This document shows positions 18,278-26,334 of a stretch of 64,000 nt of DNA, piece after piece. The stretch's first letter is position 1, and every line of letters begins with the position of its first letter. The position numbers and the translations under genes were made by a program. The notes below the pieces were generated by a model that was not told where the DNA came from, searched no databases, and was given only the letters and a program-made list of their open reading frames with translations. The stretch is from Clostridiales bacterium (GTDB lineage: Bacteria > Bacillota > Clostridia > Oscillospirales > Acutalibacteraceae). Location: the NCBI GenBank assembly GCA_021199275.1, contig JAJQIJ010000001.1, positions 148,547 through 212,546 on the forward strand, given 5' to 3'.

Positions 18278-18417
18278 ATTCAATGAGAGCTTGTCCGTTA
18301 TTCAACGTGGGGGGCGACAGCCGCTGTCGCCCCCAGCGGGAGATCGTACTCACCGCTGATTAAAAATCGGACCCTGAAGCCTTACGAGGTGGGGGGGACA
18401 TTTCTTACCTAAGTTAT
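18278..18417 (-). repeat. Palindrome-rich intergenic repeat, copy A
   Basis: About 140 bp almost identical to copy B at 20060-20203 and in the same orientation. Landmarks in order: CCGTTATTCAACGTGG, a long hairpin (GGGGGCGACAG/CTGTCGCCCCC), GCGGGAGAT, CACCGCTGATTAAAAATCGG, then AAGTTAT. No open frame is carried. Shorter or degenerate members occur at 32.4, 36.4, 42.7, 45.1, 51.4 and 56.0 kb, some reversed. It also lies where a terminator for the upstream gene would be expected. Confidence 0.8.
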
Positions 18418-18533
18418 ATGCCATAAAAATTTGACTTTGGCATAATTTTGAGACAGCTGTAATCAGCTAACGCCTTGTCAGGCTACAACAGGGTGTTATG
18501 ATTTTTAATAAACTATTTGTAGCCTGAAAGGCT

Positions 18534-19130
18534 ATGGTGATTAATACGGATATTCAAAAAACCTGTACAAGGTATGATTTGCAAACAGGCAATATAACAG
18601 GCGCCGATGTAGTGCATGCAAAAAAACATTTAGGTGATATTATCGGAATTTTTGAAAATAAAGAGGCGGCTCTTAACATGAAACCGGATACAGTCGTCTA
18701 TGAGGTAAGCAGCCATTGTGCTGTTTCGGAAGGAACGGCTGGCGGCCTGTTCTTCGGTACAAGCTGTGTACATCCCGGCAGGGTAGGAAACGAATACTTT
18801 ATGACAAAAGGACATTTTCATTCAAAAAGAGAGTGCGCTGAGTATTACTGGGGAATATCCGGCGAGGGCGTTTTGCTGTTGATAAGTGAAAACGGCGAGT
18901 CTGCGGCTGAGAAAGTTGAAAAAGGTTCTATTCACTATATCGGCGGTTATATTGCGCATAGGCTTGTCAACACAGGGAATGCGGACCTTGTTGTCGGTGC
19001 CTGCTGGCCTTCCGACGCCGGCCATGACTACGGCGCAATCGCAGAAACGGGTTTTACATTTCGCGTGGTTGAAGAATTCGGAAAGCCGATGCTCAAGGGG
19101 AACAATGCTTATGAACACAATTGCTATTGA
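18534..19130 (+). CDS. Cupin-type glucose-6-phosphate isomerase (second copy)
   Basis: A 198-residue member of the same cupin phosphoglucose isomerase family as the gene at 14520, but shorter. Metal ligands H94 and H96 (TKGHFHSKRE), E103 (CAEYYWGISGEG) and H142 (YIAHRLVN) are all present, so it should be active. Start ATG 18534 follows a GAAAGG ribosome site. It overlaps the ROK kinase start by 20 bases, so kinase and isomerase are probably translated together: glucose to glucose-6-P to fructose-6-P in one unit. The pair is bracketed by near-identical repeats A and B. Confidence 0.87.
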   Translation: MVINTDIQKTCTRYDLQTGNITGADVVHAKKHLGDIIGIFENKEAALNMKPDTVVYEVSSHCAVSEGTAGGLFFGTSCVHPGRVGNEYFMTKGHFHSKRECAEYYWGISGEGVLLLISENGESAAEKVEKGSIHYIGGYIAHRLVNTGNADLVVGACWPSDAGHDYGAIAETGFTFRVVEEFGKPMLKGNNAYEHNCY

Positions 19131-20049
19131 TTTAGGCGGAACACGTGTAAAGATGGGTGTGGTGTCTAAGGGGCAAGTGTTAAAGACTACAGTAGTTGAC
19201 GCCAATGCGCAAGACGGCTTAAAATCACTGATTCCTAAGCTCGAAGAAATATGTTTTGCATGGATAAAGCAGTATGATTCGGAGGCTGTAGGTATTGCTT
19301 TTCCGAGCCTTGTAGATGTTAAGCAAAAAAAAATTTTGGGGGAAAAAGCAAAATATCCCGACTTTAAAGAGGTCGATTTGAAAGATTGGGCTGAAAAAAC
19401 CTTTCATCTGCCAATGGTTTTAGACAATGACGCTAACCTTGCCGCACTCGGTGAGAACGCATATGGCTGCGCCGCGGATACCGATAATTTTATCCTGCTC
19501 ACACTTGGCACAGGCATAGGCACCGCTGCGGTAATGAACGGACAGCTGATTCGAGGAAAGCATTTTCAAGCAGGCAACTTATTCGGCCACGTTCCGCTGA
19601 AAATCGACGGGAGAAAATGTATCGGCTGTTCCGGTATAGGATGCGCGGAGGCGCAGGCGAGCACATGGGCGCTGCCTTTAATGATTCGGGAATCCAAAAT
19701 TCAAAGCCCGTTGAAATCAGAGCCGACAGTAGATTTTAAAGTTCTGCAAAAATATTATGATAAGGGTGACAAACTCGCTGTCTCTGTTTTTGAAGAATGC
19801 TGCGCTTACTGGGGGAATTGCGTAATAGCTATGATTTACGCCTATGACCCTGATGTCGTTATATTCAGCGGCGGCGTAATAAAATGGGGCGATGAGCTTA
19901 TTGATAAGCTGACGAAAACGGTTAAAGAACACGCATGGACGTCTTGGGGTGAATTGGAGTTCAGAACAGTTAAAAATCCGGAACATTCCGTTTTACTGGG
20001 CCTTAATTATTTTTGCGAAAAAAATCTGAGCAACGACCTTTCAGGGTGA
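19111..20049 (+). CDS. ROK family sugar kinase (probable glucokinase)
   Basis: A 312-residue ROK protein. The N-terminal phosphate-binding loop is IAIDLGGTRVKMG; the middle has VLDNDANLAALGE with the catalytic Asp and LTLGTGIGTA. The zinc motif is a variant, KCIGCSGIGCAE, with the His ahead of it in FGHVPL. ATG 19111 (MNTIAIDLGG) is 10 bases after CAAGGGG; ATG 19105 is an alternative only 4 bases from it. The long in-frame extension upstream is a shadow of the isomerase gene. It is an ATP-dependent hexose kinase by family; glucose is the likely substrate because its partner is a glucose-6-P isomerase. Confidence 0.88.
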   Translation: MNTIAIDLGGTRVKMGVVSKGQVLKTTVVDANAQDGLKSLIPKLEEICFAWIKQYDSEAVGIAFPSLVDVKQKKILGEKAKYPDFKEVDLKDWAEKTFHLPMVLDNDANLAALGENAYGCAADTDNFILLTLGTGIGTAAVMNGQLIRGKHFQAGNLFGHVPLKIDGRKCIGCSGIGCAEAQASTWALPLMIRESKIQSPLKSEPTVDFKVLQKYYDKGDKLAVSVFEECCAYWGNCVIAMIYAYDPDVVIFSGGVIKWGDELIDKLTKTVKEHAWTSWGELEFRTVKNPEHSVLLGLNYFCEKNLSNDLSG

Positions 20050-20059
20050 AAAATTTTAT

Positions 20060-20203
20060 TGAATTCGATAAGGGCTTGCCCGTTATTCAACGTGGGGGGG
20101 CGACAGCCGCTGTCGCCCCCCCAGCGGGAGATTGTACTCACCGCTGATTAAAAATCGGACCCCGCCGCCGGCAGAGGCGGGGGACATTGCCTGTCTAAGT
20201 TAT
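20060..20203 (-). repeat. Palindrome-rich intergenic repeat, copy B
   Basis: About 143 bp, a near-identical direct copy of repeat A (CCGTTATTCAACGTGG, GGGGGGGCGACAGCCGCTG hairpin, CACCGCTGATTAAAAATCGG, CTAAGTTAT). It differs mainly in the CCGCCGCCGGCAGAGGCGG hairpin before the end. It starts 10 bases after the ROK stop, and copies A and B enclose exactly the isomerase/ROK pair. Confidence 0.8.
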
Positions 20204-20228
20204 ACAAAGAAAAATATCTCTCTTATAA

Positions 20229-20273
20229 CAATAAAATCCGCCGCGAGCTTAATATTCGCGGCGGATTTTATTG
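20229..20273. terminator. Bidirectional terminator between ROK gene and carB-dapF
   Basis: A perfect 18-bp inverted repeat: CAATAAAATCCGCCGCGA (20229-20246) and its complement at 20256-20273, with a 9-base loop. The GC core is flanked by A-runs and T-runs, so it can end transcription from both converging units. Confidence 0.85.
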
Positions 20274-20289
20274 TAAAACGTGCGCTCGG

Positions 20290-23200
20290 TCAATATTCAA
20301 TTTCGCCGGTGTAAACAAGGTTGCAGTCGCCTGTCAGCGTAACCTTTTCGTCTGTGTAATTGACTATAAGGTCGCCGCCGCGCAGCTTCACCGTTATGTC
20401 CACACCCTTCTTGCAGTGCCCGTTTTCAACAGCAGCCACAACAGCCGCCGCTGCGCCGGTGCCGCAGGCGGGGGTTTCGCCGTTGCCGCGTTCCCACACG
20501 CGCATTTTTATTGTTCTGTTATTTACTATGCGCACAAATTCAGTGTTGACTCTTTCCGGAAAAATGTCTGCGTTTTCAAATTTGCCGCCCCATTTTTCTA
20601 TGTCAACCCTGTCAACGTTGTTTACAAAAACAACGCAGTGCGGGTTGCCCATGGACACGCAGCTTATTTTAAATTCACAGCCGCCTATTTTAACGGGCAT
20701 GTTTATTATTTTGTCTTTGTCTGATTTTACGGGAATTTTCGCCGGGCTCAGCACCGCCTTGCCCATATCAACCGTAACGGAAGACACCTTGCCGTCTCTT
20801 GTAAACAGAGTCAGTGCCCTGACGCCGCTTGCCGTTTCAATTGTTATATCTTCCTTGTTGACTATCTTGTTGTCATACAAATATTTGCCGACGCACCTTA
20901 TGGAATTGCCGGCCATTTTTCCCTCTGAACCGTCAATGTTGAATATGCGCATTTTGGCGTCTGCCACGGCTGAATCTTCAATCAGCACAATACCGTCGCC
21001 GCCTATTCCGCGGTGCCTGTCTGAAAATTCAATTGCAAAGCTTTCCGGGCAGGTTATAATTCCGCAGCGGTTGTTAAAGAAAATATAGTCGTCTCCTGTG
21101 CCGTGCATTTTGCTGAATTTCAAAATTCCTTTTTCAGCGCGCATGTTGTTTATGTCTACAAGCTCTGTGTTGTTTTGGTTATATCTGCTTGCAATTATGT
21201 CGGCAAGGGCATTTGCCGTGTCCAGTGAAGTCAGTGTTGCAATGCCAAGCTGGTTTGCGCGGTTAAACAGCTTAATATAGTCTGCAATGCTCGCTTTGTC
21301 GCTCTTTCCGGTGTAAACTATATAGTCAAGACATCCGCTTTCCACAAGCTCCATTATAGAATTGTCTTCATGCAGTTTGTTGACTCTTTTTACTTCAATG
21401 CCAAGGCTTTCAATGGCGTTTGCCGTTTCGGGCGTCGCCCAGATTTGCGCGTTCAGGTCGTCAAGCTTTTTGGCAAGAGTTACTATTTCAAACCTGTCTT
21501 GTTCGGTTACGGTAATTAAAACGCCGTAACGCTTTTTGCTGTGGCTGCCCACCTTAAAACCGGCTGAAACAAGCCCTTTAAACAGCGCCTCTTTAAGATT
21601 TTTGCCAACGCCCAGCACCTCTCCGGTGGATTTCATTTCAGGGCCAAGCTTGCTGTTTACATCGCTCAGCTTTTCAAAGCTGAAAACCGGCACCTTTACG
21701 GCAAAATATGGCGGCGACTTATAAAGCCCCGGCTCATAGCCCAGTTCCCTAAGTGTTGAGCCCACCATAATTCTGGCAGCCAGGTCAACCATGGGCACCC
21801 CGGTCACCTTGCTGATGTAAGGAATTGTGCGCGAAGCGCGCGGATTAACCTCAATTACATACAGCTCGTTTTGGTATGTTAAATATTGAATGTTTACAAG
21901 CCCTTTGGTTTTAAGCTCAAGCGCCAGCTTTTGAGATACGTCGCATATTTTTTTCAGCATTTTATCCTGCAAATTATAAGGCGGGTATACGGCTATTGAG
22001 TCGCCGCTGTGCACACCGGCGCGTTCAATATGTTCCATTATGCCGGGAATCAGCACGTCTTTCCCGTCTGATATGCAGTCAACTTCAAGCTCTGTGCCCA
22101 TCATATATTTGTCAATCAAAACAGGGTTTTCAATTCCGGTTGACAAAATTAATGTCATATATTGCCGCACGTCGTCGTCTGTATATGCTATGGTCATGTT
22201 TTGCCCGCCTATTACATAGCTTGGGCGCAGCAAAACAGGGTAACCCAGCTCGTTTGCACCGCTGAGCGCCTCTTGCATTGTCATAACAGACGTGCCTTTC
22301 GGGCGAAAAATAGAAAACTTTTCAAGTAAAGCGTCAAAGCGTTCCCTGTCTTCGGCAATGTCAATGCTTTCAGCAGATGTGCCTAAAATGGGAATGTTGT
22401 TTTTGTCAAGAAATTTTGTCAGCTTTATAGCTGTTTGACCGCCGAATGCAACCACCACCCCGCAGGGCTTTTCAACCTTAATTATGTTCATGACGTCTTC
22501 AGGCGTAAGGGGCTCAAAATAAAGCCTGTCAGCCGTGTCAAAATCTGTTGAAACGGTTTCCGGGTTGTTGTTTATTATTACAACCTCATACCCCAGCTTT
22601 TTCAAAGTCCACACACAATGCACAGATGAATAGTCAAATTCAATGCCCTGGCCGATTCTTATGGGCCCGGAGCCTATTACAATTACACGCTGTTTTTCGT
22701 TTCTGTCAAGTTCTCTGCTTTCACACACACTGTCATATGTTGAATAAAAATACGGTGTTTCAGCCATAAATTCAGCGGCGCAGGTGTCAACCATTTTATA
22801 AACCGCGTTTGCATGAAACGCCAGCGGGTTTTGGCTTATTTTTTTCAGCGCGTCGTCTGTGTAGCCAAGCTTTTTCCCTTTCAGGTACATTTCGTTTGAC
22901 AGCGGTGTGTTTTCAATTTCATTTTCATATTCCGCCAAGTTTTTGAGCTTATATAAAAACCACTCGTCAATCATGGTGATTTTGTGTATTTCGTCAACTG
23001 TAACGCCGCCCTTGAGCGCGCTGAAAACACAATAAAGCCGCAAGTCGTCTTGGCTGTAAAGCGCCTTTGTAATGTCTGTTATATCCATGCCATCAAACGC
23101 AGGGCTGTTTAGTGTGTCAAGCCCTATTTCGCAGCCCCTTACGGCTTTCATGATTGCAGCTTCAAAAGACGTCGCAATGCTCATAACTTCGCCCGTGGCT

Positions 23201-24336
23201 TTCATTTGCGTGCCCAACTTGCGCGAAGCGTTTACAAATTTGTCAAACGGCCAGCGCGGCACTTTTACCACCACATAGTCAAGCGTGGGCTCAAAGCACG
23301 CGCAGGTTTTGCCCGTGACGTCGTTTTTAATTTCGTCAAGCGTGTAACCCAGCGCTATTTTTGTGGTAACCTTTGCAATGGGGTAACCGGTTGCCTTTGA
23401 AGCAAGCGCTGACGAACGTGACACACGCGGATTTACCTCTATAACGCTGTATTCAAAGCTTTCCGGGTTTAATGCAAACTGGCAGTTACACCCGCCCTCT
23501 ATTTCCAGCTCTGAAATAATGTCAAGCGAAGCCGTGCGCAGCATTTGGTATTCTTTGTCGCCCAGCGTTACAGCGGGGGCTATTACTATGCTGTCGCCGG
23601 TGTGCACGCCGACAGGGTCGAAATTTTCCATTGAACACACGGCTATTACGTTTCCGGTGCTGTCGCGCATTACTTCAAATTCAATTTCTTTCCAGCCGGC
23701 AATATATTTTTCAACCAGCACCTGCGTAATGGGGGACAGCATAAGCCCGTGCTTAGCCACCTCTTTAAGCTCGGTTTCATTATATGCCACTCCGCCGCCG
23801 GCGCCGCCGAGCGTAAATGCCGGGCGTATAATAACAGGATATCCTATTTCATTGGCAACGGCCACGGCCTTTTCCAAATCATTTGCAATGTCGCTGGGCA
23901 CCACAGGCTGCCCGATTTTCAGCATTGTGTCCCTGAAAAGCTGCCTGTCTTCCGCTTTGTCAATGGCTTTTGCATTTGTGCCAATCAGGCGCACGCCGTG
24001 CTTTTCCAGATAGCCCTCTTTTGCAAGCTGCATTGAAATTGTAAGCCCGGTCTGCCCGCCGAGCCCGCCGAGTATGCTGTCAGGGTGTTCCTTTTCAATT
24101 ATGCGCTTTATTGTCTGCGCGGTAAGCGGCTCAAGATAAATATGGTCTGCAAAAGCGCTGTCAGTCATAATGGTGGCGGGGTTTGAATTTACAAGCACAA
24201 CCTCAATGCCCTCGCTTTTCAGCACGCGGCATGCCTGAGTTCCCGCATAGTCAAATTCGGCTGCCTGGCCTATAACAATCGGGCCTGACCCTATTACAAG
24301 CACTTTTTTTATGTCTTTATTCAGAGGCATTGGCAT
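20290..24336 (-). CDS. carB-dapF: Carbamoyl-phosphate synthase large subunit fused to a DapF-like domain
   Basis: One uninterrupted 1348-codon frame. Residues 1-1064 are a full CarB: two ATP-grasp halves (VLVIGSGPIVIGQAAEFDY near 11; VIVIGSGPIRIGQGIEFDY near 560) and the C-terminal allosteric MGS-like domain (KRYGVLITV onward). Residues 1065-1348 (from base 21144 down) are a DapF/diaminopimelate epimerase domain, starting MRAEKGILKFSKMHGTGDDY. This has RHRGIGGDG, MGNPHCV and NGETPACGTGAAAA. The junction passes through ELVDINNM with no stop and no ribosome site before the ATG at 21144. The first catalytic Cys of canonical DapF (CGNG) reads AGN here, while the second (ACGTG) is kept. CarB makes carbamoyl phosphate with CarA for arginine and pyrimidines; DapF belongs to lysine/peptidoglycan synthesis. 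The start overlaps carA by 20 bases. Confidence 0.93.
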   Translation of the reverse strand: MPMPLNKDIKKVLVIGSGPIVIGQAAEFDYAGTQACRVLKSEGIEVVLVNSNPATIMTDSAFADHIYLEPLTAQTIKRIIEKEHPDSILGGLGGQTGLTISMQLAKEGYLEKHGVRLIGTNAKAIDKAEDRQLFRDTMLKIGQPVVPSDIANDLEKAVAVANEIGYPVIIRPAFTLGGAGGGVAYNETELKEVAKHGLMLSPITQVLVEKYIAGWKEIEFEVMRDSTGNVIAVCSMENFDPVGVHTGDSIVIAPAVTLGDKEYQMLRTASLDIISELEIEGGCNCQFALNPESFEYSVIEVNPRVSRSSALASKATGYPIAKVTTKIALGYTLDEIKNDVTGKTCACFEPTLDYVVVKVPRWPFDKFVNASRKLGTQMKATGEVMSIATSFEAAIMKAVRGCEIGLDTLNSPAFDGMDITDITKALYSQDDLRLYCVFSALKGGVTVDEIHKITMIDEWFLYKLKNLAEYENEIENTPLSNEMYLKGKKLGYTDDALKKISQNPLAFHANAVYKMVDTCAAEFMAETPYFYSTYDSVCESRELDRNEKQRVIVIGSGPIRIGQGIEFDYSSVHCVWTLKKLGYEVVIINNNPETVSTDFDTADRLYFEPLTPEDVMNIIKVEKPCGVVVAFGGQTAIKLTKFLDKNNIPILGTSAESIDIAEDRERFDALLEKFSIFRPKGTSVMTMQEALSGANELGYPVLLRPSYVIGGQNMTIAYTDDDVRQYMTLILSTGIENPVLIDKYMMGTELEVDCISDGKDVLIPGIMEHIERAGVHSGDSIAVYPPYNLQDKMLKKICDVSQKLALELKTKGLVNIQYLTYQNELYVIEVNPRASRTIPYISKVTGVPMVDLAARIMVGSTLRELGYEPGLYKSPPYFAVKVPVFSFEKLSDVNSKLGPEMKSTGEVLGVGKNLKEALFKGLVSAGFKVGSHSKKRYGVLITVTEQDRFEIVTLAKKLDDLNAQIWATPETANAIESLGIEVKRVNKLHEDNSIMELVESGCLDYIVYTGKSDKASIADYIKLFNRANQLGIATLTSLDTANALADIIASRYNQNNTELVDINNMRAEKGILKFSKMHGTGDDYIFFNNRCGIITCPESFAIEFSDRHRGIGGDGIVLIEDSAVADAKMRIFNIDGSEGKMAGNSIRCVGKYLYDNKIVNKEDITIETASGVRALTLFTRDGKVSSVTVDMGKAVLSPAKIPVKSDKDKIINMPVKIGGCEFKISCVSMGNPHCVVFVNNVDRVDIEKWGGKFENADIFPERVNTEFVRIVNNRTIKMRVWERGNGETPACGTGAAAAVVAAVENGHCKKGVDITVKLRGGDLIVNYTDEKVTLTGDCNLVYTGEIEY

Positions 24337-25408
24337 TTTCCTCCATCATACTTATAAATTTGTCAAATAAAAACCTTGTGTCATGCGGCCCGCTGCAGGC
24401 TTCGGGGTGAAACTGCACTGAAAACGCCGACTTGCCGGGGTAGTCAATTCCTTCGTTAGTCAAGTCGTTTGCATTAATGTAACTAACTTCGCCGCCGCAG
24501 CTTTCAATTCCTTCGTCCACAACGGCATAGCCGTGGTTTTGTGAAGATATGAAAGTGCGCCCGGTTTGCAAATTTTTAACCGGCTGGTTTGCGCCCCTGT
24601 GCCCGTATTTGAGCTTTTTTGTTTTTGCGCCCATAGCCAGCGCTAAAAGCTGGTGGCCAAGACATATGCCGAATATCGGCTTTTTACCAATAAGCTTTTT
24701 AATTTCTGCAATGCATTCTTCGTTATCTTCCGGGTTGCCGGCGCCGTTTGACAGCATAATTCCGTCAGGCTTCAGCGCTAAAATATCTTCCGCCTTGGTG
24801 TTATATGGCATAACGGCAACATTGCACCCGCGCTTTGCAAGTTCGCGCGCAATGTTTTTCTTGGCGCCGTAATCAAGCAGCACAACGTTATATTTGTGTT
24901 CGCCCTCGCTTGGCGTCAGGCTTGCGCTTTTTTGAGATGTCGCAGCCACGGCATTTTTCACGGCATAGCTTTTTATGTCTTGCATTTCAACGCTTTTCGG
25001 GTTGGTGCAAATTGCCGCGTTCATTACGCCGCTTTCCCTTATAATTCGCGTGATTTCGCGCGTGTCAACGCCGTAAACCCCAATTATTGAATTGTCTTTT
25101 AAATATCTGTCAAGCGTTTCATCACACCTGAAATTTGACGGGTTGTCGCATTTTTCCCGCACAATATATGCGCTTACAAACGAGCTGCGGCTTTCACGGT
25201 CTGCCTTTATAATGCCATAGTTTCCTATAAGGGGAAAGGTCTGCATTACAATTTGGCCGTAATAGCTGGGGTCTGTCAGCGTTTCAACATAGCCGCACAT
25301 GCCGGTGGTGAAAACCAGCTCGCCTATAACGTCGCCGCCGCTGCCGAAACGCCTGCCTTCAAAAACATGCCCGTCTGCAAGGCAGATATATACTTTATCG
25401 TTATCCAT
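24317..25408 (-). CDS. carA: Carbamoyl-phosphate synthase small subunit (glutamine amidotransferase)
   Basis: A 363-residue CarA that releases ammonia from glutamine and channels it to CarB. The N-terminal CPSase small-chain domain (GDVIGELVFTTGMCGYVETL, with DPSYYGQI) is followed by a class I glutaminase domain. Its triad is visible: Cys near 249 in GICLGHQLL, and His and Glu near 334 and 336 in FHPEA. Length is normal. It lies 23 bases after argF in the operon and overlaps the carB start, so the two subunits are translationally coupled. Location in the arg operon suggests an arginine-linked synthase, although pyrimidine synthesis may share it. Confidence 0.96.
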   Translation of the reverse strand: MDNDKVYICLADGHVFEGRRFGSGGDVIGELVFTTGMCGYVETLTDPSYYGQIVMQTFPLIGNYGIIKADRESRSSFVSAYIVREKCDNPSNFRCDETLDRYLKDNSIIGVYGVDTREITRIIRESGVMNAAICTNPKSVEMQDIKSYAVKNAVAATSQKSASLTPSEGEHKYNVVLLDYGAKKNIARELAKRGCNVAVMPYNTKAEDILALKPDGIMLSNGAGNPEDNEECIAEIKKLIGKKPIFGICLGHQLLALAMGAKTKKLKYGHRGANQPVKNLQTGRTFISSQNHGYAVVDEGIESCGGEVSYINANDLTNEGIDYPGKSAFSVQFHPEACSGPHDTRFLFDKFISMMEENANASE

Positions 25409-25431
25409 AGCTTTATGCCTTTCCTGTGTTT

Positions 25432-26334
25432 TTAACCAAGCAGCTTAACCAGCACTGCCTTTTGCGCGTGAAGCCTGTTTTCTGCTTCGTCAAATATTTC
25501 GCCTGCGTGTTCTTCAAACGCCTTTTCGGTGATTTCTTCGCCCCTGTGCGCGGGCAGGCAGTGCAGCACCATAACCCCGTCGTTGCAAACAGACAAAACA
25601 TCGTCGTTAATTTGATAGCCGCTGAAAACCTTTTCGCGTTCAGCCTTTTCATTTTCTTGGCCCATTGACGCCCAAACGTCCGTATAAAGCACGTCTGCGC
25701 CGCGTGCGCATTCATAAATATTATCGCTGCATTCAAACAGCCCCGTTTCATATGCCCATTTCATAATTTCACTGTCAGGCTTATATCCGGCAGGGCAGGC
25801 CACAGCGCATTTCATGCCCATTTTAATTGCACCCACTATAAGTGAATTGGCCATGTTGTTTCCGTCTCCTATAAAACAGAATTTAAGCCCTGCAAATGTT
25901 TTTTTGTATTCCCTTATTGTCATTAAATCGGCAAGCACCTGGCACGGGTGGCAATAGTCTGTAAGCCCGTTTATAATCGGAATAGAGCCATATTTGGCCA
26001 AATCTTCAACCTCTTTTTGTTCAAAAGTTCTAATCATTATGCCGTCAAGATAGCGTGAAAGCACGCGCGCCGTGTCCTGCACGGGCTCGCCCCTGCCTAT
26101 TTGCAGGTCATGGTTTGAAAGAAATAAAGCCTGACCGCCGAGCTGGTACATTCCGGTTTCAAACGAAACTCTTGTTCTGGTTGAACTTTTCTGAAAAATC
26201 ATGCCAAGAGTTTTGCCCTGTAAGTGGTGGTGGGTTATGTTGTTTTTCGTTTCATATTTAAGCTGGTCTGCAAGATTTAAAATGTCTAATATATCGTGTT
26301 CGCTCAAGTCCTGTAATTTAAGTAAATGCTTCAT
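25432..26334 (-). CDS. argF: Ornithine carbamoyltransferase
   Basis: A 300-residue OTCase that joins carbamoyl phosphate to ornithine to give citrulline. The carbamoyl-phosphate site is FQKSSTRTRVSFETG near residue 49, the second site is the DYCHPCQVLADLMT block, and the ornithine loop with the catalytic Cys is VLHCLPAHRGEE. Its start ATG overlaps the argD stop by four bases. With carA and carB directly downstream, carbamoyl phosphate supply and use are on one message. Confidence 0.96.
   Translation of the reverse strand: MKHLLKLQDLSEHDILDILNLADQLKYETKNNITHHHLQGKTLGMIFQKSSTRTRVSFETGMYQLGGQALFLSNHDLQIGRGEPVQDTARVLSRYLDGIMIRTFEQKEVEDLAKYGSIPIINGLTDYCHPCQVLADLMTIREYKKTFAGLKFCFIGDGNNMANSLIVGAIKMGMKCAVACPAGYKPDSEIMKWAYETGLFECSDNIYECARGADVLYTDVWASMGQENEKAEREKVFSGYQINDDVLSVCNDGVMVLHCLPAHRGEEITEKAFEEHAGEIFDEAENRLHAQKAVLVKLLG

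Noticed and set aside
20360..21088. Open frame of 242 codons on the plus strand, inside carB-dapF
   Set aside because: It lies antisense to the well-supported DapF domain, has no ribosome site and its low-complexity Ser/Thr/Pro-rich product matches nothing; a shadow of the opposite strand.
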